DNA of 38,299 nt from Azospirillum sp. TSO35-2 (GCF_003116095.1 NZ_LGRA01000008.1:614008-652306); one strand, 5' to 3'. Shown: positions 1 through 8,060, counted from the stretch's first letter. Program-made: numbers and translations. The notes: a model not told the origin generated them from the sequence alone.

Positions 1-866
1 TCGACGTCGTCCAGCACCGGCGCCAGCCAGCGCAGCGGCGCGGCCAGGGCGGCGATGATGCGGATGTGGCCCAGCCCGTCATACTCCACCTCGCGCACGT
101 GGCCGCCCACGCCGCGGACCTTTGCCGTCAGGTTGCGGGTGTTGCGCGGCAGCACGGTGTCGTCGGCGGTGCCGGTGGCGAGCAGCATCGGCGGGGTGCC
201 GCCGCTCCCATGGCCGCTCACATGGTTGATCGGCTGGCTGTCGGGGCGGCGCTCCACCGGCCCGAACAGATCCTTCAGCATCTCGCTCTGCAACGGCAGG
301 AAGTCGTAGGGGCCGGCCAGCCCGATCGCGGCGCGCAGGTCGCGGGCGGGGTCGAGCCCCTGTTCGGCCAGCCAGCGCCGGTCGACCGCCAGCATCAGCG
401 CGTTGTAGGCGCCGGCCGAATGGCCCATCACCGCGACCGGGCCGATCGGGCCGCCGTGGTCCGGCCCGTGCCGACGCACCCAGGCGACGGCCGCGGCGGA
501 ATCGCGCAGGAAATCGGGGTAGCGCACCTGCGGGTACAGCCGGTAGTCCGGGATCGCCACGGTGTAGCCGCGCGAGGTCAGCGCCTGGGCGACGAAACGG
601 TACTGCCCCTTGTCTCCGGACTCCCAGTTTCCGCCGTAGAAGAACACCACGGTCGGGGCGCCGGGCGCCGGGTGGTCGGGCCGATAGAGGTCGAGCCGCA
701 GCCGCGGGTCCGCCCCGAAGGGCAGGTCGGCGGTCACGCTGTAGCCGGACCGCGGCGTCAGCGCGTCGACCAGTTCCGGGCCCGTACAGGCACCGAGTCC
801 GGCGAGAAGCGGGGCGAGGAGGAGGGAAGGGGACGCCGGCAGGCGTTTCAGGGCGCGTCTCAGCAT
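1..866 (-). CDS. Alpha/beta hydrolase, lipoprotein-like, partial (3' end beyond window)
   Basis: This is an esterase/carboxylesterase-type alpha/beta hydrolase that is cut by the left window edge. The N-terminus has a basic start, a hydrophobic core and LGAC around residue 27, a plausible lipobox, so the protein is probably exported and lipid-anchored. An oxyanion-hole motif FFYGGNW follows near residue 75, then the nucleophile elbow GHSAG with Ser near 150. A likely acid lies in GTADDTV and the catalytic His in GLGHI, so the triad is complete although the last residues are missing. The family fold and triad are established knowledge; the substrate is unknown. An in-frame ATG five codons upstream (881) is an equally possible start, as neither has a clear ribosome-binding site. 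The gene reads away from the coiled-coil gene pair at 920-2120. Confidence 0.85.
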   Translation of the reverse strand, partial: MLRRALKRLPASPSLLLAPLLAGLGACTGPELVDALTPRSGYSVTADLPFGADPRLRLDLYRPDHPAPGAPTVVFFYGGNWESGDKGQYRFVAQALTSRGYTVAIPDYRLYPQVRYPDFLRDSAAAVAWVRRHGPDHGGPIGPVAVMGHSAGAYNALMLAVDRRWLAEQGLDPARDLRAAIGLAGPYDFLPLQSEMLKDLFGPVERRPDSQPINHVSGHGSGGTPPMLLATGTADDTVLPRNTRNLTAKVRGVGGHVREVEYDGLGHIRIIAALAAPLRWLAPVLDDV

Positions 867-919
867 GGCCCGACAGGACATAGGCCGCGTCCGGTGGGCG
901 GAAAGGGCCACCGCTTCGG

Positions 920-1546
920 TCAGGATCGCGCGGGCGACATCCGGCTTTGCAGGCGGGCGGGGGCGCCGTCCTCCTCCTCGCGGGAGGGTTTGCGGAAGGT
1001 GCTGAGTTCGGCGATGCGGTTGACCGACAGGCCGTTCAGCCGGCAGCCGACGACCTCGACGACCTCGAAGCCGGCCTTGCGCGGGTAGCGGGCGGCCACC
1101 CGTTCCTGGGCCTCCCGTTCGCCGTCGGCGATCAGCAGATAGCGGCGGATCCCCGACCAGCCGCGATAGCCGCGCTGTTCCGCGAAACTGGCGCCGGACG
1201 GGTTGAAGCGCACCGCCACCTCCCAGAAACGGCCGGGCCGCGGCTCGTTGCGGTCGAACACGTAATAGCGGTTGAGCGGCGCGTCCTTCTTCTGCTCCAG
1301 CTCCTGGATGGCGGCCTGCAAATCGATTTCCGCCTTCTGCACGCGCTTTTCCATTTCGGCGGAATTGTGCGCCAGCTGGGCGTAATCGGACGCGACGTCG
1401 GCGACTTCCCTGGTCACGTCGTCCACCTTGTCCTTCAGCTTGGACATGGCGATCCGCGTCACCACCAGTTGCCGGCGCCAATAGCGGTTGGACAGGACGG
1501 TCAGCACCATCAGGCCGAGCGCGAAGTACAGCATCATCCCGGTCAT
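920..1546 (-). CDS. Membrane-anchored coiled-coil protein, unknown function (second gene of pair)
   Basis: I do not recognise this 208-residue protein. An N-terminal hydrophobic segment (about residues 3-19) is followed by a basic patch and a long charged heptad-like stretch (about 30-88, rich in K, E, D, A and L) that looks like a coiled coil. A compact C-terminal part (about 92-185) is rich in aromatic and basic residues, with RYYVFDRNEPRPGRFWEVAV and a later GFEVVEVVGCRLNGLSV. The tail is charged and low in complexity. It starts 10 bp after the stop of the gene at 1557-2120 and shares its layout, so the two are probably one operon. The expected topology is a single membrane anchor, but which side the C-terminal domain faces cannot be read from the sequence. 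Confidence 0.75.
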   Translation of the reverse strand: MTGMMLYFALGLMVLTVLSNRYWRRQLVVTRIAMSKLKDKVDDVTREVADVASDYAQLAHNSAEMEKRVQKAEIDLQAAIQELEQKKDAPLNRYYVFDRNEPRPGRFWEVAVRFNPSGASFAEQRGYRGWSGIRRYLLIADGEREAQERVAARYPRKAGFEVVEVVGCRLNGLSVNRIAELSTFRKPSREEEDGAPARLQSRMSPARS

Positions 1547-1556
1547 GCGGCACCCA

Positions 1557-2120
1557 TCATGCTGCGGACGCCTCGCTCTCGGGATCGGGAGCCAGCGCCA
1601 GCGGCACCACCGGCGAGCAGATCAGGCCGTTGCGTTGGGAAAAGCTGGTCCGCACCATGCCGTGCGCCATGTCGGTCGACGGGGCGAGAATGTGGGCGAC
1701 GTTGCGGTATTCCCAGATCTGGCGGGAGAACACGATGTCCTTGCGGTCCAGCTCGTTGAAATTGGGGCCGATGGCCAATTGCGCCCAATAGACGTCGCCG
1801 TTCGCGTCGGCGTCGCCCAGTTCGTGGACCAGCTCGATCTTGGAGTAATCGAGTGCCTTCACCTCGGTCAGGGCCTTCTGTCGGCGGCCGTTGTATTCGG
1901 TCAGCCGGGCCTGCAGGGTGATCAAATCGACGCGCTTGCGTTCGGTCTTCTGCCGCCATTCGGCCAGCGCGGCGCGCTTCTTGTCATACTGGCGCTGGTT
2001 CATCGCCTCGCGCGCCTTCTCGGCGCTGACGCGCCCAACGTCGACGACGATGGACAACCCAAGCGCGGCGGCGCTGGCAATCAGAAGCAGCATCCCCAGC
2101 AGTTCGGCGGAAATGACCAT
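1557..2120 (-). CDS. Membrane-anchored coiled-coil protein, unknown function (first gene of pair)
   Basis: This 187-residue protein of unknown function has a strong N-terminal hydrophobic segment (about residues 4-24, LLGMLLLIASAAALGLSIVV). A charged, helical, coiled-coil-like region follows (about 30-85), then a C-terminal part with VYWAQLAIGPNFNELDRKDI and IWEYRNVAHI. I chose the ATG at 2120 because a GAGGGGAG ribosome-binding site lies just upstream and the hydrophobic anchor begins right after it. An open frame continues upstream to 2213, but that extension looks like low-complexity noise. The gene is followed after 10 bp by the similarly built gene at 920-1546. The two C-terminal parts share a weak aromatic pattern (IWEYRNVAHI versus FWEVAVRF), which may reflect distant homology. 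Confidence 0.75.
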   Translation of the reverse strand: MVISAELLGMLLLIASAAALGLSIVVDVGRVSAEKAREAMNQRQYDKKRAALAEWRQKTERKRVDLITLQARLTEYNGRRQKALTEVKALDYSKIELVHELGDADANGDVYWAQLAIGPNFNELDRKDIVFSRQIWEYRNVAHILAPSTDMAHGMVRTSFSQRNGLICSPVVPLALAPDPESEASAA

Positions 2121-2290
2121 TCGCACTCCCCTCGCGGCACCGGTGCCATGAGGCCATGGTGCGGCGGCCGCGACTGGGCTGTGATGCCCCCGCTTCAACC
2201 CGCTGCACGGCACGCGATCATACCATCGCGCTTCATTCCAGAGTTGTCATTTTTCCACGAATAGGGGCAAACCCTGCCTTTTTGGGATGG

Positions 2291-2328
2291 CTATGACGGA
2301 GCGGACAGTAAGCGCCGCTCCGTCATAG
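2291..2328 (+). terminator. Perfect 14-bp stem-loop followed by a T-run
   Basis: Arms CTATGACGGAGCGG (2291-2304) and CCGCTCCGTCATAG (2315-2328) are perfectly complementary around a 10-nt loop. They are followed by AATTTTTAG on the plus strand, the layout of an intrinsic terminator for plus-strand transcripts. Both flanking genes are on the minus strand, however, and in that direction the stem is followed by CCATCC without a U-tract. It may stop msrB read-through imperfectly, stop antisense transcription, or be a processing signal. Confidence 0.65.
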
Positions 2329-2392
2329 AATTTTTAGAATATCCAGTCCGAAGGTCCGGTGTTTCTTGCTCCGTGGCCACCGCCTGTGGGGC

Positions 2393-2806
2393 CTACGCCT
2401 TGCTGCCGCCATCGGCATCCGCGGGGACGAAGGCCATGGCGACCCCATTCATGCAATAGCGCTTGCCGGTCGGCCGTGGACCGTCGTCGAAGACATGGCC
2501 GAGATGGCCGTTGCAGCGCGCGCAATGGACCTCGGTGCGCGGGTAGGCCAGCTTGTGGTCGGTGGAGGTCGCCACCGCTCCCGGCAGCGGTTCCCAGAAG
2601 CTGGGCCAGCCGGAACCACTCTCGTACTTGGTGTCGCTGGCGTAGAGCGGCTGGCCGCAGCCGGCGCACAGATAGGTCCCGGCGCGCTTTTCGTCGTTGA
2701 GCGGGCTGGAACCCGGATACTCGGTCGCGTGCTGGCGCAGCACGCGGTACTGGCTGGGCGACAGGTCCTGCTTCCACTCGCCCTCGGTCTTGTCCGATTC
2801 GGTCAT
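2393..2806 (-). CDS. msrB: Peptide-methionine (R)-S-oxide reductase MsrB
   Basis: MsrB reduces the R-epimer of methionine sulfoxide in proteins, repairing oxidative damage in the cytoplasm with thioredoxin as usual reductant. The 137-residue length fits the single-domain family. The structural zinc site is visible as two CxxC pairs, CAGC near residue 47 and CARC near residue 96. SGSGWPSFW is the conserved substrate-binding segment. The catalytic cysteine lies in RYCMNGVAM near residue 118, where many homologues read RYCINS. HLGHVFDDGP is another family signature. The ATG at 2806 has a GGGGAGG ribosome-binding site about 10 nt upstream and a candidate promoter with a perfect TATAAT a little further up. 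The gene stands alone. Confidence 0.97.
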   Translation of the reverse strand: MTESDKTEGEWKQDLSPSQYRVLRQHATEYPGSSPLNDEKRAGTYLCAGCGQPLYASDTKYESGSGWPSFWEPLPGAVATSTDHKLAYPRTEVHCARCNGHLGHVFDDGPRPTGKRYCMNGVAMAFVPADADGGSKA

Positions 2807-2845
2807 GCCGCCGGCCTCCCCTGCTGATCGTCGGTGTCGAGAGCG

Positions 2846-2876
2846 ATTATATTGTTCGGCACCGCCCGCCGCCCAA
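2846..2876 (-). promoter_or_regulatory. Candidate msrB promoter
   Basis: On the minus strand a perfect TATAAT lies at 2851-2846, which would start transcription about 35-40 nt before the msrB ATG. A weak -35-like TTGGGC (2876-2871) sits 19 bp upstream. A perfect -10 box is notable in such GC-rich DNA, but the -35 match and spacing are poor, so this remains a candidate. Confidence 0.45.
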
Positions 2877-2979
2877 GGGGAGGCGGCACGGCCTCACGCG
2901 GCTGTGATCCTATGCCCCGTCATGCCGGCGTAGGCCGGAGCGCAGAAAGCCGCTGCGACAAAAGATTCTTGCGGAATCG

Positions 2980-3025
2980 CCGAAACGGATGGGGGTCATG
3001 CCTTCCGGAATCGATTCCGTTTCGG
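2980..3025. repeat. Inverted repeat with nested 14-bp palindrome, possible operator
   Basis: CCGAAACGGA at 2980-2989 is the exact reverse complement of TCCGTTTCGG at 3016-3025. The second arm overlaps the perfect palindrome CGGAATCGATTCCG at 3006-3019. A related half-site, GCGGAATCG, lies at 2971-2979. The position between divergent genes suits a regulator-binding site. No T-run follows, so a terminator is less likely. Confidence 0.45.
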
Positions 3026-3148
3026 TAACATCCGGCGATCGAACAGTCCGGCTGGAATCCGGCCGGGCGGTTGCGTGAGACAACAGCCGTTCGCACCCCT
3101 GCCGTCCTGGCCCCTCCGCTGTCTGGCACAACGGGATCGACGCGTCGC

Positions 3149-4342
3149 ATGATGGATGAGCGCTACCTTCGGGCGGTTCGCGACGCGCTGGTCCGGCACC
3201 AGCAATGGCTGCTGCGTGACCCGCTGGGGCAAGGGCGCCGCGCCAACCTCAGCTTCTACGATCTGACCGGGCTGGGCCTCACCCGCATCAACCTGTCCGG
3301 CGCCAAGCTGACCGGGGCCTGCCTGACGCGGGCGCGGCTGGTCGGGACGGTCCTGTCCAAGGCGGACCTCTACGGCGCCAACCTGTCCAACGCCGACCTG
3401 ACCGGCGCCCAGTTGCAGGGAGCGGACCTGCGCGGCGCCCGGGTCGACGGCGCCCGGCTGCAGAACGCCAACCTGCAGGGCGCCGACCTGCGCCGCGGCA
3501 TGATGATGGACGCCGGCGAACTGCGTGCTGCCGGCAACGCCGACGGCACCACCACCTTCGTCGGCTGCGCGCTGACGCAGGCGGTGCTGACCGATTGCCG
3601 GATGGCGCAGTGCGATTTTTCCGGCAGCGACCTGTCGGGCGCCGACCTCAGCGGCAGCGATCTCAGCGGCGCCATCCTGATCGGGACCGACCTGACCGGG
3701 GCCAGCATGCGCAAGGCGACGCTGGACGGCGTCCTGATGTGCGGCGCCCGGCTGAACGAGGAATTGCGGGCGGCGCTGGAGCGGCGGGGCGTCGATGTCG
3801 ACGGCACCGGGCTGACCACCACCGCGGCGCGGATGTCCGAACTGATCTCCGCCCACCAGATTTGGGTCGACAAGGGCGGCAAGGGCGGCGAGCGCATCCA
3901 GCTTCAGCGGACCGACCTGCGCGGCTACAACTTCGCCAACCAGCTGATGTGCGGCGCCGTGATGCGCTTCTGCGGCCTGCGCGGTGCCGACTTCTCCGGC
4001 GCCAAGCTGATGATGGCGGATCTGTCCTACAGCGACCTGCGCGACGCCGACTTCACCAGCGCCGACCTGTCCGGCTGCAACCTGGAGGGCGCCAATCTGG
4101 CCGGGGCCAAGCTGTGGCGGGCGAAGCTGCGCAAGGTCGACCTCAGCGGCGACGGCAGCCGGCTGTGGCCAACCAGCTTCGCCAAGGCCCGGCTGAATGG
4201 CGCTGACCTGCGCGACGCCAGTCTGGCCGGCGTGGTGCTGCGCGGCACCGACCTGACGGCGATCAAGACCAGCTTCGCCACCCTGAAGGGTGCCGACCTG
4301 TCCGCCGCCCGCGGCTGGCAGGCGTGCGAGGCGACGGCCTGA
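3149..4342 (+). CDS. Pentapeptide-repeat protein
   Basis: This is a 397-residue protein dominated by pentapeptide repeats of the A(D/N)LxG type, which fold into a right-handed quadrilateral beta-helix. A short helical N-terminus (MMDERYLRAVRDALVRHQQW) precedes the repeats. They form three blocks, roughly residues 40-125, 150-205 and 250-390. The first break is a short insert with GELRAAGNADGTTTFVG; the second is a charged, helical-looking insert (about 208-240, NEELRAALERRGVDVDGTGL onward). No enzyme domain or signal peptide is visible. Family members range from gyrase-protecting proteins to scaffolds, and nothing here decides between these roles. The ATG at 3149 was chosen over an upstream in-frame TTG at 3071, as the extra 26 residues look non-coding; ATG 3152 is equally possible. 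Confidence 0.85.
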   Translation: MMDERYLRAVRDALVRHQQWLLRDPLGQGRRANLSFYDLTGLGLTRINLSGAKLTGACLTRARLVGTVLSKADLYGANLSNADLTGAQLQGADLRGARVDGARLQNANLQGADLRRGMMMDAGELRAAGNADGTTTFVGCALTQAVLTDCRMAQCDFSGSDLSGADLSGSDLSGAILIGTDLTGASMRKATLDGVLMCGARLNEELRAALERRGVDVDGTGLTTTAARMSELISAHQIWVDKGGKGGERIQLQRTDLRGYNFANQLMCGAVMRFCGLRGADFSGAKLMMADLSYSDLRDADFTSADLSGCNLEGANLAGAKLWRAKLRKVDLSGDGSRLWPTSFAKARLNGADLRDASLAGVVLRGTDLTAIKTSFATLKGADLSAARGWQACEATA

Positions 4343-4366
4343 CCGGGGCGGTGAACGGCGGCCCCC

Positions 4367-5395
4367 TCAACTGCCATCGGTGACCGGGATCCGGCCGGCG
4401 ATGATGCCGCGGCGGGCCGCCTCCGCCGCCTCCAGCATCGCCGGGGTCAGCAGGTCGCGGTTGTTCTCGTCGACCGCATAGTCCATCCCGCCGTCCGCCA
4501 GACCCAGCGCCACCGTGCCGGCGGTCCAGGCGCCGCGTCGCGCCGTCTGCAGGGTCGATTCCACCGCCAGATCCACCCGCTTCAGCATCGAGGTCAGGAT
4601 GGTGCCGGGGTAGAGGTAGTTCTGGTTGCTGTCGACACCGATGGCGAGCCGTCCGCTGTCGCGCGCCGTGGCGAAGATGCCGAAGTTCGACACGCCCGCC
4701 CCGGCGAACACCACGTCGGCGCCGCGCTGGAACTGGGCGCGCGCCACCTCGCTGCCGGCGGTGGGATCGTTGAACGCGGCCGGCGTGGTGCCGACGAAGT
4801 TGACCAGCACGCGCACGTCGCCGCGGACGTGACGGGCGCCCTGCTCGAACCCGGCGGCGAACTTGCGGATCAGCGGGATGTCGAGCGCGCCGATGAAGCC
4901 GATGGTCCCGGTTTTGGAGGACAGTCCCGCCAGCACCCCGACCAGGAACGACCCTTCCTGCTCCTTGAAGGTGACGGAGCGGATGTTCGGCCCTTCCGCC
5001 ACCGCGTCGATCAGGGTGAAGCGCACCGCCGGGTTGGCGGGCGCCAGCCGGGACAGGGCGGTGGCGTAGTAGAAGCCGATAGCGACCACATCCGTCACCC
5101 CGCGCCGCAGCAGCGCCGCGACGCCCTGGTCGAACTGCACCGGGCTGGTCGGCAGGAATTCCAGGTAGGGCAGGCCGGTGGCGGCCTTGAAGCGCTCCAT
5201 CCCAGCGAAGGCGCCTTCGTTGAAGCTCTTGTCGAACTTCTGGCCCGCCGCATAGACCAGCCCCGGCTGGATCGCCACCACGTCCGGAGTGGTTCCCGGC
5301 GTGGCTGCCCATCCGGGCGGGGCGGCGGGCAGGGTGGCCAGCGCGACGCCGGAGGCGCCGAACAGGAGGAGCGACCGGCGGGTGTGATGCGGCAT
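4367..5395 (-). CDS. BMP-family (PnrA/Med-like) substrate-binding protein
   Basis: This 342-residue periplasmic binding protein belongs to the basic membrane protein family, whose members bind nucleosides, purine-related compounds or other small ligands for ABC importers. The N-terminus TRRSLLLFGASGVALATLPAA looks like a twin-arginine-type signal peptide ending near residue 30. Family features include the start of the mature domain (VVAIQPGLVYAAGQKFDKSF), the FNEGAFAG segment, GFIGALDIPLIRKFAAGF and ADVVFAGAGVSNFGIF. DSNQNYLYPGTILTSMLKRV is the typical second-lobe motif. The ATG at 5395 has GAAGG upstream; an in-frame ATG at 5449 would put 18 residues before the twin-arginine motif. No permease or ATPase gene is adjacent, so its transporter must be elsewhere or it serves as a sensor subunit. 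It diverges from the exporter gene at 5669. Confidence 0.88.
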   Translation of the reverse strand: MPHHTRRSLLLFGASGVALATLPAAPPGWAATPGTTPDVVAIQPGLVYAAGQKFDKSFNEGAFAGMERFKAATGLPYLEFLPTSPVQFDQGVAALLRRGVTDVVAIGFYYATALSRLAPANPAVRFTLIDAVAEGPNIRSVTFKEQEGSFLVGVLAGLSSKTGTIGFIGALDIPLIRKFAAGFEQGARHVRGDVRVLVNFVGTTPAAFNDPTAGSEVARAQFQRGADVVFAGAGVSNFGIFATARDSGRLAIGVDSNQNYLYPGTILTSMLKRVDLAVESTLQTARRGAWTAGTVALGLADGGMDYAVDENNRDLLTPAMLEAAEAARRGIIAGRIPVTDGS

Positions 5396-5668
5396 GGCGC
5401 GGCCTTCGGCTGGGTTGATCCCGGTGACCCACCCGTCAATTTTAGCCATGTTTTTCCGGATGGAACCAGAGCTTTGTTGCGCCGCGTCGAAGGCCGCGCC
5501 GGTCCTGCCCGACGGTCGGGTCCGCCATCCGAATTCCAAACTGATATATCGCGCACCGATCAAGGCTGCCATGCCGAGACAGGACTTTCCCGGCGCCGGG
5601 AGAGCCCTCAGCTTAGAGGCTGCGGACTCCGTCCGGTCTTTCCCCCTCCCATCCTTCCGGATCTGCCG

Positions 5669-6904
5669 ATGCTCGCGCGCCTTGCCGCCGTCCGTTCCCG
5701 TTTGCCCGCCGAGAGTCCCTTCTTCATCGCGGCGCTCGGCGTGCTGATGTCGTTCGGGCCGATGGGCACCGACATGTATCTGCCCGGCATGCCGTCGATC
5801 GGCCGTGACCTGCACGCGCTGCAGGACCAGGTGCAGTGGACGCTGTCGGCCTTCTTCCTTGGGTTTGGGGTGGGGCAACTGCTGTGGGGGGCGCTGAGCG
5901 ACCGCTTCGGCCGCCGGTTGCCGGTGGCGACCGGCATCCTGCTCTACGCCATCGGTTGCGTCGGCTGCTCGCTGGCCGCCGACATCTCGCATCTGGCGGC
6001 TTGGCGCTTCGTCCAGGCGGTCGGCGCCTGCGCCGGTCCGGTGCTGGTCCGCGCCATGATCCGCGACGTGTTCGAACGCGACCGCGCCGCCAGCGTCCTG
6101 TCGATGATGATGCTGGTGATGGGCGCCGCCCCGATCATCGCGCCGCTGATCGGCGGCCAGATCCTGGTGTGGGCGAACTGGCGCTGGATCTTCTGGGCCC
6201 AGGCCGCCTTCGGCGCCGTGGCGCTGCTGGCGCTCGCCACCCTGCCGGAAACCCATCCCCAGTCCAAGCGCACCAGCCTGCGGCCGATGGTGCTGTTCGA
6301 GTCCTACCGCACGCTGCTGACCAACCGCCGCTACCTCGGCTATGCGGTGGGGTCGTCCTTCATCTATGCCGGGATGTTCGCCTTCATCTCCGGCTCGCCC
6401 TTCGTCTACATCGAACTGTTCGGGGTGCGGCCGGAGAATTACGGCTTCCTGTTCGGCATCAACATCGTCGGCATGATGATCGTCAGCACGATCAACAGCC
6501 GGGCGGTGATGCGCTTCGGCTCCGACGTCATGCTGCGGACCGGCGTCTTCCTGTCGGCGGCGAGCGGCGTGCTGCTGGTCGCCGCCGTCGTCGGTGGTTG
6601 GGGCGGGCTGTGGGAACTGGTCGGCTGCCTGTTCCTGTTCATGGCCCTGACCGGCTTCTGCTTCGCCAACTCGATGGCCGGGGCGCTGCAATCCTTCCCG
6701 CGGATGGCCGGCACCGCCTCGGCCCTGGCCGGGATGATGCAGTTCAGCATCGGTGCGGTGTCGGGCTGGGTGGTCGGGCTGCTGGCCGACGGCACGGCGA
6801 AGCCGATGGCGCTGGTGATCGGCGGCTCGGCGCTGGTCAGTCTGGCGCTGAACCTGTGGCTGGTCCGCCCGATCCGCCGGCCGCTGCCGGCTCCGGCGGA
6901 ATAA
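5669..6904 (+). CDS. MFS multidrug exporter, Bcr/CflA family
   Basis: This 411-residue major facilitator protein has about 12 hydrophobic segments and is expected in the inner membrane as a drug/proton antiporter. The first segment contains MGTDMYLPGMPSI, typical of the Bcr/CflA (DHA1) group. The loop motif [13 protein letters not shown] near residue 72 is the MFS motif A, and GPVLVRAMIRDVFERDRAA is the family's motif after helix 4. The length matches Bcr/CflA members. The ATG at 5669 gives a normal short N-terminus before helix 1; upstream in-frame sequence is antisense to the BMP gene. Real substrates (bicyclomycin, chloramphenicol, sulfonamides or metabolites) cannot be inferred. The gene is transcribed alone, divergent from the BMP-type binding protein. 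Confidence 0.93.
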   Translation: MLARLAAVRSRLPAESPFFIAALGVLMSFGPMGTDMYLPGMPSIGRDLHALQDQVQWTLSAFFLGFGVGQLLWGALSDRFGRRLPVATGILLYAIGCVGCSLAADISHLAAWRFVQAVGACAGPVLVRAMIRDVFERDRAASVLSMMMLVMGAAPIIAPLIGGQILVWANWRWIFWAQAAFGAVALLALATLPETHPQSKRTSLRPMVLFESYRTLLTNRRYLGYAVGSSFIYAGMFAFISGSPFVYIELFGVRPENYGFLFGINIVGMMIVSTINSRAVMRFGSDVMLRTGVFLSAASGVLLVAAVVGGWGGLWELVGCLFLFMALTGFCFANSMAGALQSFPRMAGTASALAGMMQFSIGAVSGWVVGLLADGTAKPMALVIGGSALVSLALNLWLVRPIRRPLPAPAE

Positions 6905-7007
6905 CACAGCGCATCAATGTTGTTTCGAGAGGCGCGCCTTGCCGGCGATGTGAATTGAGTTTTCCAGCCGCGCGCTCTACGCTGCCCGGCAAAACGGAGA
7001 CCCGTCC

Positions 7008-8057
7008 ATGCCGCCGACCGACCGTACCACCATGAATCGCCGCCATCTGCTGACGACCGCCGCCACCCTTGGCGCCGCGGCGGCCGCCTTGTCCCTGCCG
7101 CTGCCGGCCCACGCCGCGGCGACCCTGCGCGTCGGCTACATCCCGATCATCCCGATGACCCAGCTCTATGTGCTGATGGGCGAGGGCTGGGCGAAGGAGG
7201 CCGGGCTGACCTTGCAGACCACCAGCTTCCAGTCGGGGCCGGCGATGATCCAGGGGCTGGCGTCGGGCACGCTGGACGTCGCCTATGTCGGGATCGGCCC
7301 GGCGATGATCGCCCGCTCCAAGGGGGTCAAGCTGAAGGTGGTCGCGGCCAACGTCATCGATCAGGTGGCGCTGATCGGCCGCGGTCCGCTGTCCAAGGCG
7401 ATGGCCGCGGCCGCCAGCCCGGCGGAAGGGTTCAAGGCGTTCCGTGCCGCCCACGGCCGCCCGGCCAAGATCGGCTCGCTGCCGGCGGGATCGGTGCCGG
7501 ACACCGTGCTGCGCTACTGGATGCTGGAGATCGCCCACATCGCCGCCGACGACATCGAGATCGTCGGCATGGGCGAGCAGCCGTTGCAGCAGGCGTTGCT
7601 GTCGGGTGCCGTCGATGGCTCGTCGATCCTGGAGCCGACGCTGACCCTGGTGCAGTCCCGCCTGCCGGACGCCACGATCGTCGCCAAGGCCGGCACCATG
7701 TTCCCCAGGCAGCCGGGCGCCGTGCTGGTGGTGACGGAGGAGGCGATCGCCCGCGACCGCGCCGCCATCGCCGAGCTGGTCAAGCTGCACATCCGGGCCA
7801 CCGCCTTCGCCACCGCCAACCGTGACCGCACGGCGGAGCTGGTGACCGCGGCGATCGGCAAGGGGCTGGTCGAGCAGGACGTGATGCGCGCGGCGCTGTC
7901 CTCCGACGCGACGACGCTGGTCGACGACCCGCGGGTGGTCCTGGAGTCGACCAAGCAGATGCAGGCGTTCCAGCAGCGGCTGGGCCAGATCACCGACCCG
8001 GTGGACGTCGACGCGCTGTTCGATTTTTCCTTCCACGACGCGGCCACGGGGAAGTGA
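7008..8057 (+). CDS. ABC transporter substrate-binding protein, NMT1/SsuA-like
   Basis: This 349-residue exported binding protein resembles the NMT1/SsuA/TauA group, which delivers sulfonates, pyrimidine precursors or related organics. The signal region MNRRHLLTTAATLGAAAAAL (from residue 9) looks twin-arginine-like and ends at AHAA. The mature part begins LRVGYIPIIPMTQLYVLMGE, and FQSGPAMIQGLASGTLDVAYVGIGPAM is the characteristic ligand-site segment. Later come KIGSLPAGSVPDTVLRYWM and a helical C-terminal lobe. GGAGA seven bases before ATG 7008 supports this start over the ATG at 7032. The next gene, a DsrE-like protein, begins 3 bp after the stop, so the two are co-transcribed. No membrane or ATPase subunit lies nearby. 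The ligand is unknown; a sulfur compound is an inference from the partner. Confidence 0.88.
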   Translation: MPPTDRTTMNRRHLLTTAATLGAAAAALSLPLPAHAAATLRVGYIPIIPMTQLYVLMGEGWAKEAGLTLQTTSFQSGPAMIQGLASGTLDVAYVGIGPAMIARSKGVKLKVVAANVIDQVALIGRGPLSKAMAAAASPAEGFKAFRAAHGRPAKIGSLPAGSVPDTVLRYWMLEIAHIAADDIEIVGMGEQPLQQALLSGAVDGSSILEPTLTLVQSRLPDATIVAKAGTMFPRQPGAVLVVTEEAIARDRAAIAELVKLHIRATAFATANRDRTAELVTAAIGKGLVEQDVMRAALSSDATTLVDDPRVVLESTKQMQAFQQRLGQITDPVDVDALFDFSFHDAATGK

Positions 8058-8060
8058 GCC

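Larger units (their letters stand above)
2807..3148. other. Intergenic region between msrB and the pentapeptide gene
   Basis: This 342-bp divergent spacer holds the msrB promoter candidate near 2850 and two overlapping symmetric elements. One is an inverted repeat, CCGAAACGGA (2980-2989) with TCCGTTTCGG (3016-3025). The other is a 14-bp palindrome, CGGAATCGATTCCG (3006-3019). I see no gene. The open frame reaching back to a TTG at 3071 is the unlikely longer form of the next gene. Confidence 0.5.

Noticed and set aside
66..1088. Plus-strand open frame over the left-edge hydrolase
   Set aside because: The minus strand encodes an alpha/beta hydrolase with a full catalytic triad; the plus-strand product is compositional noise.
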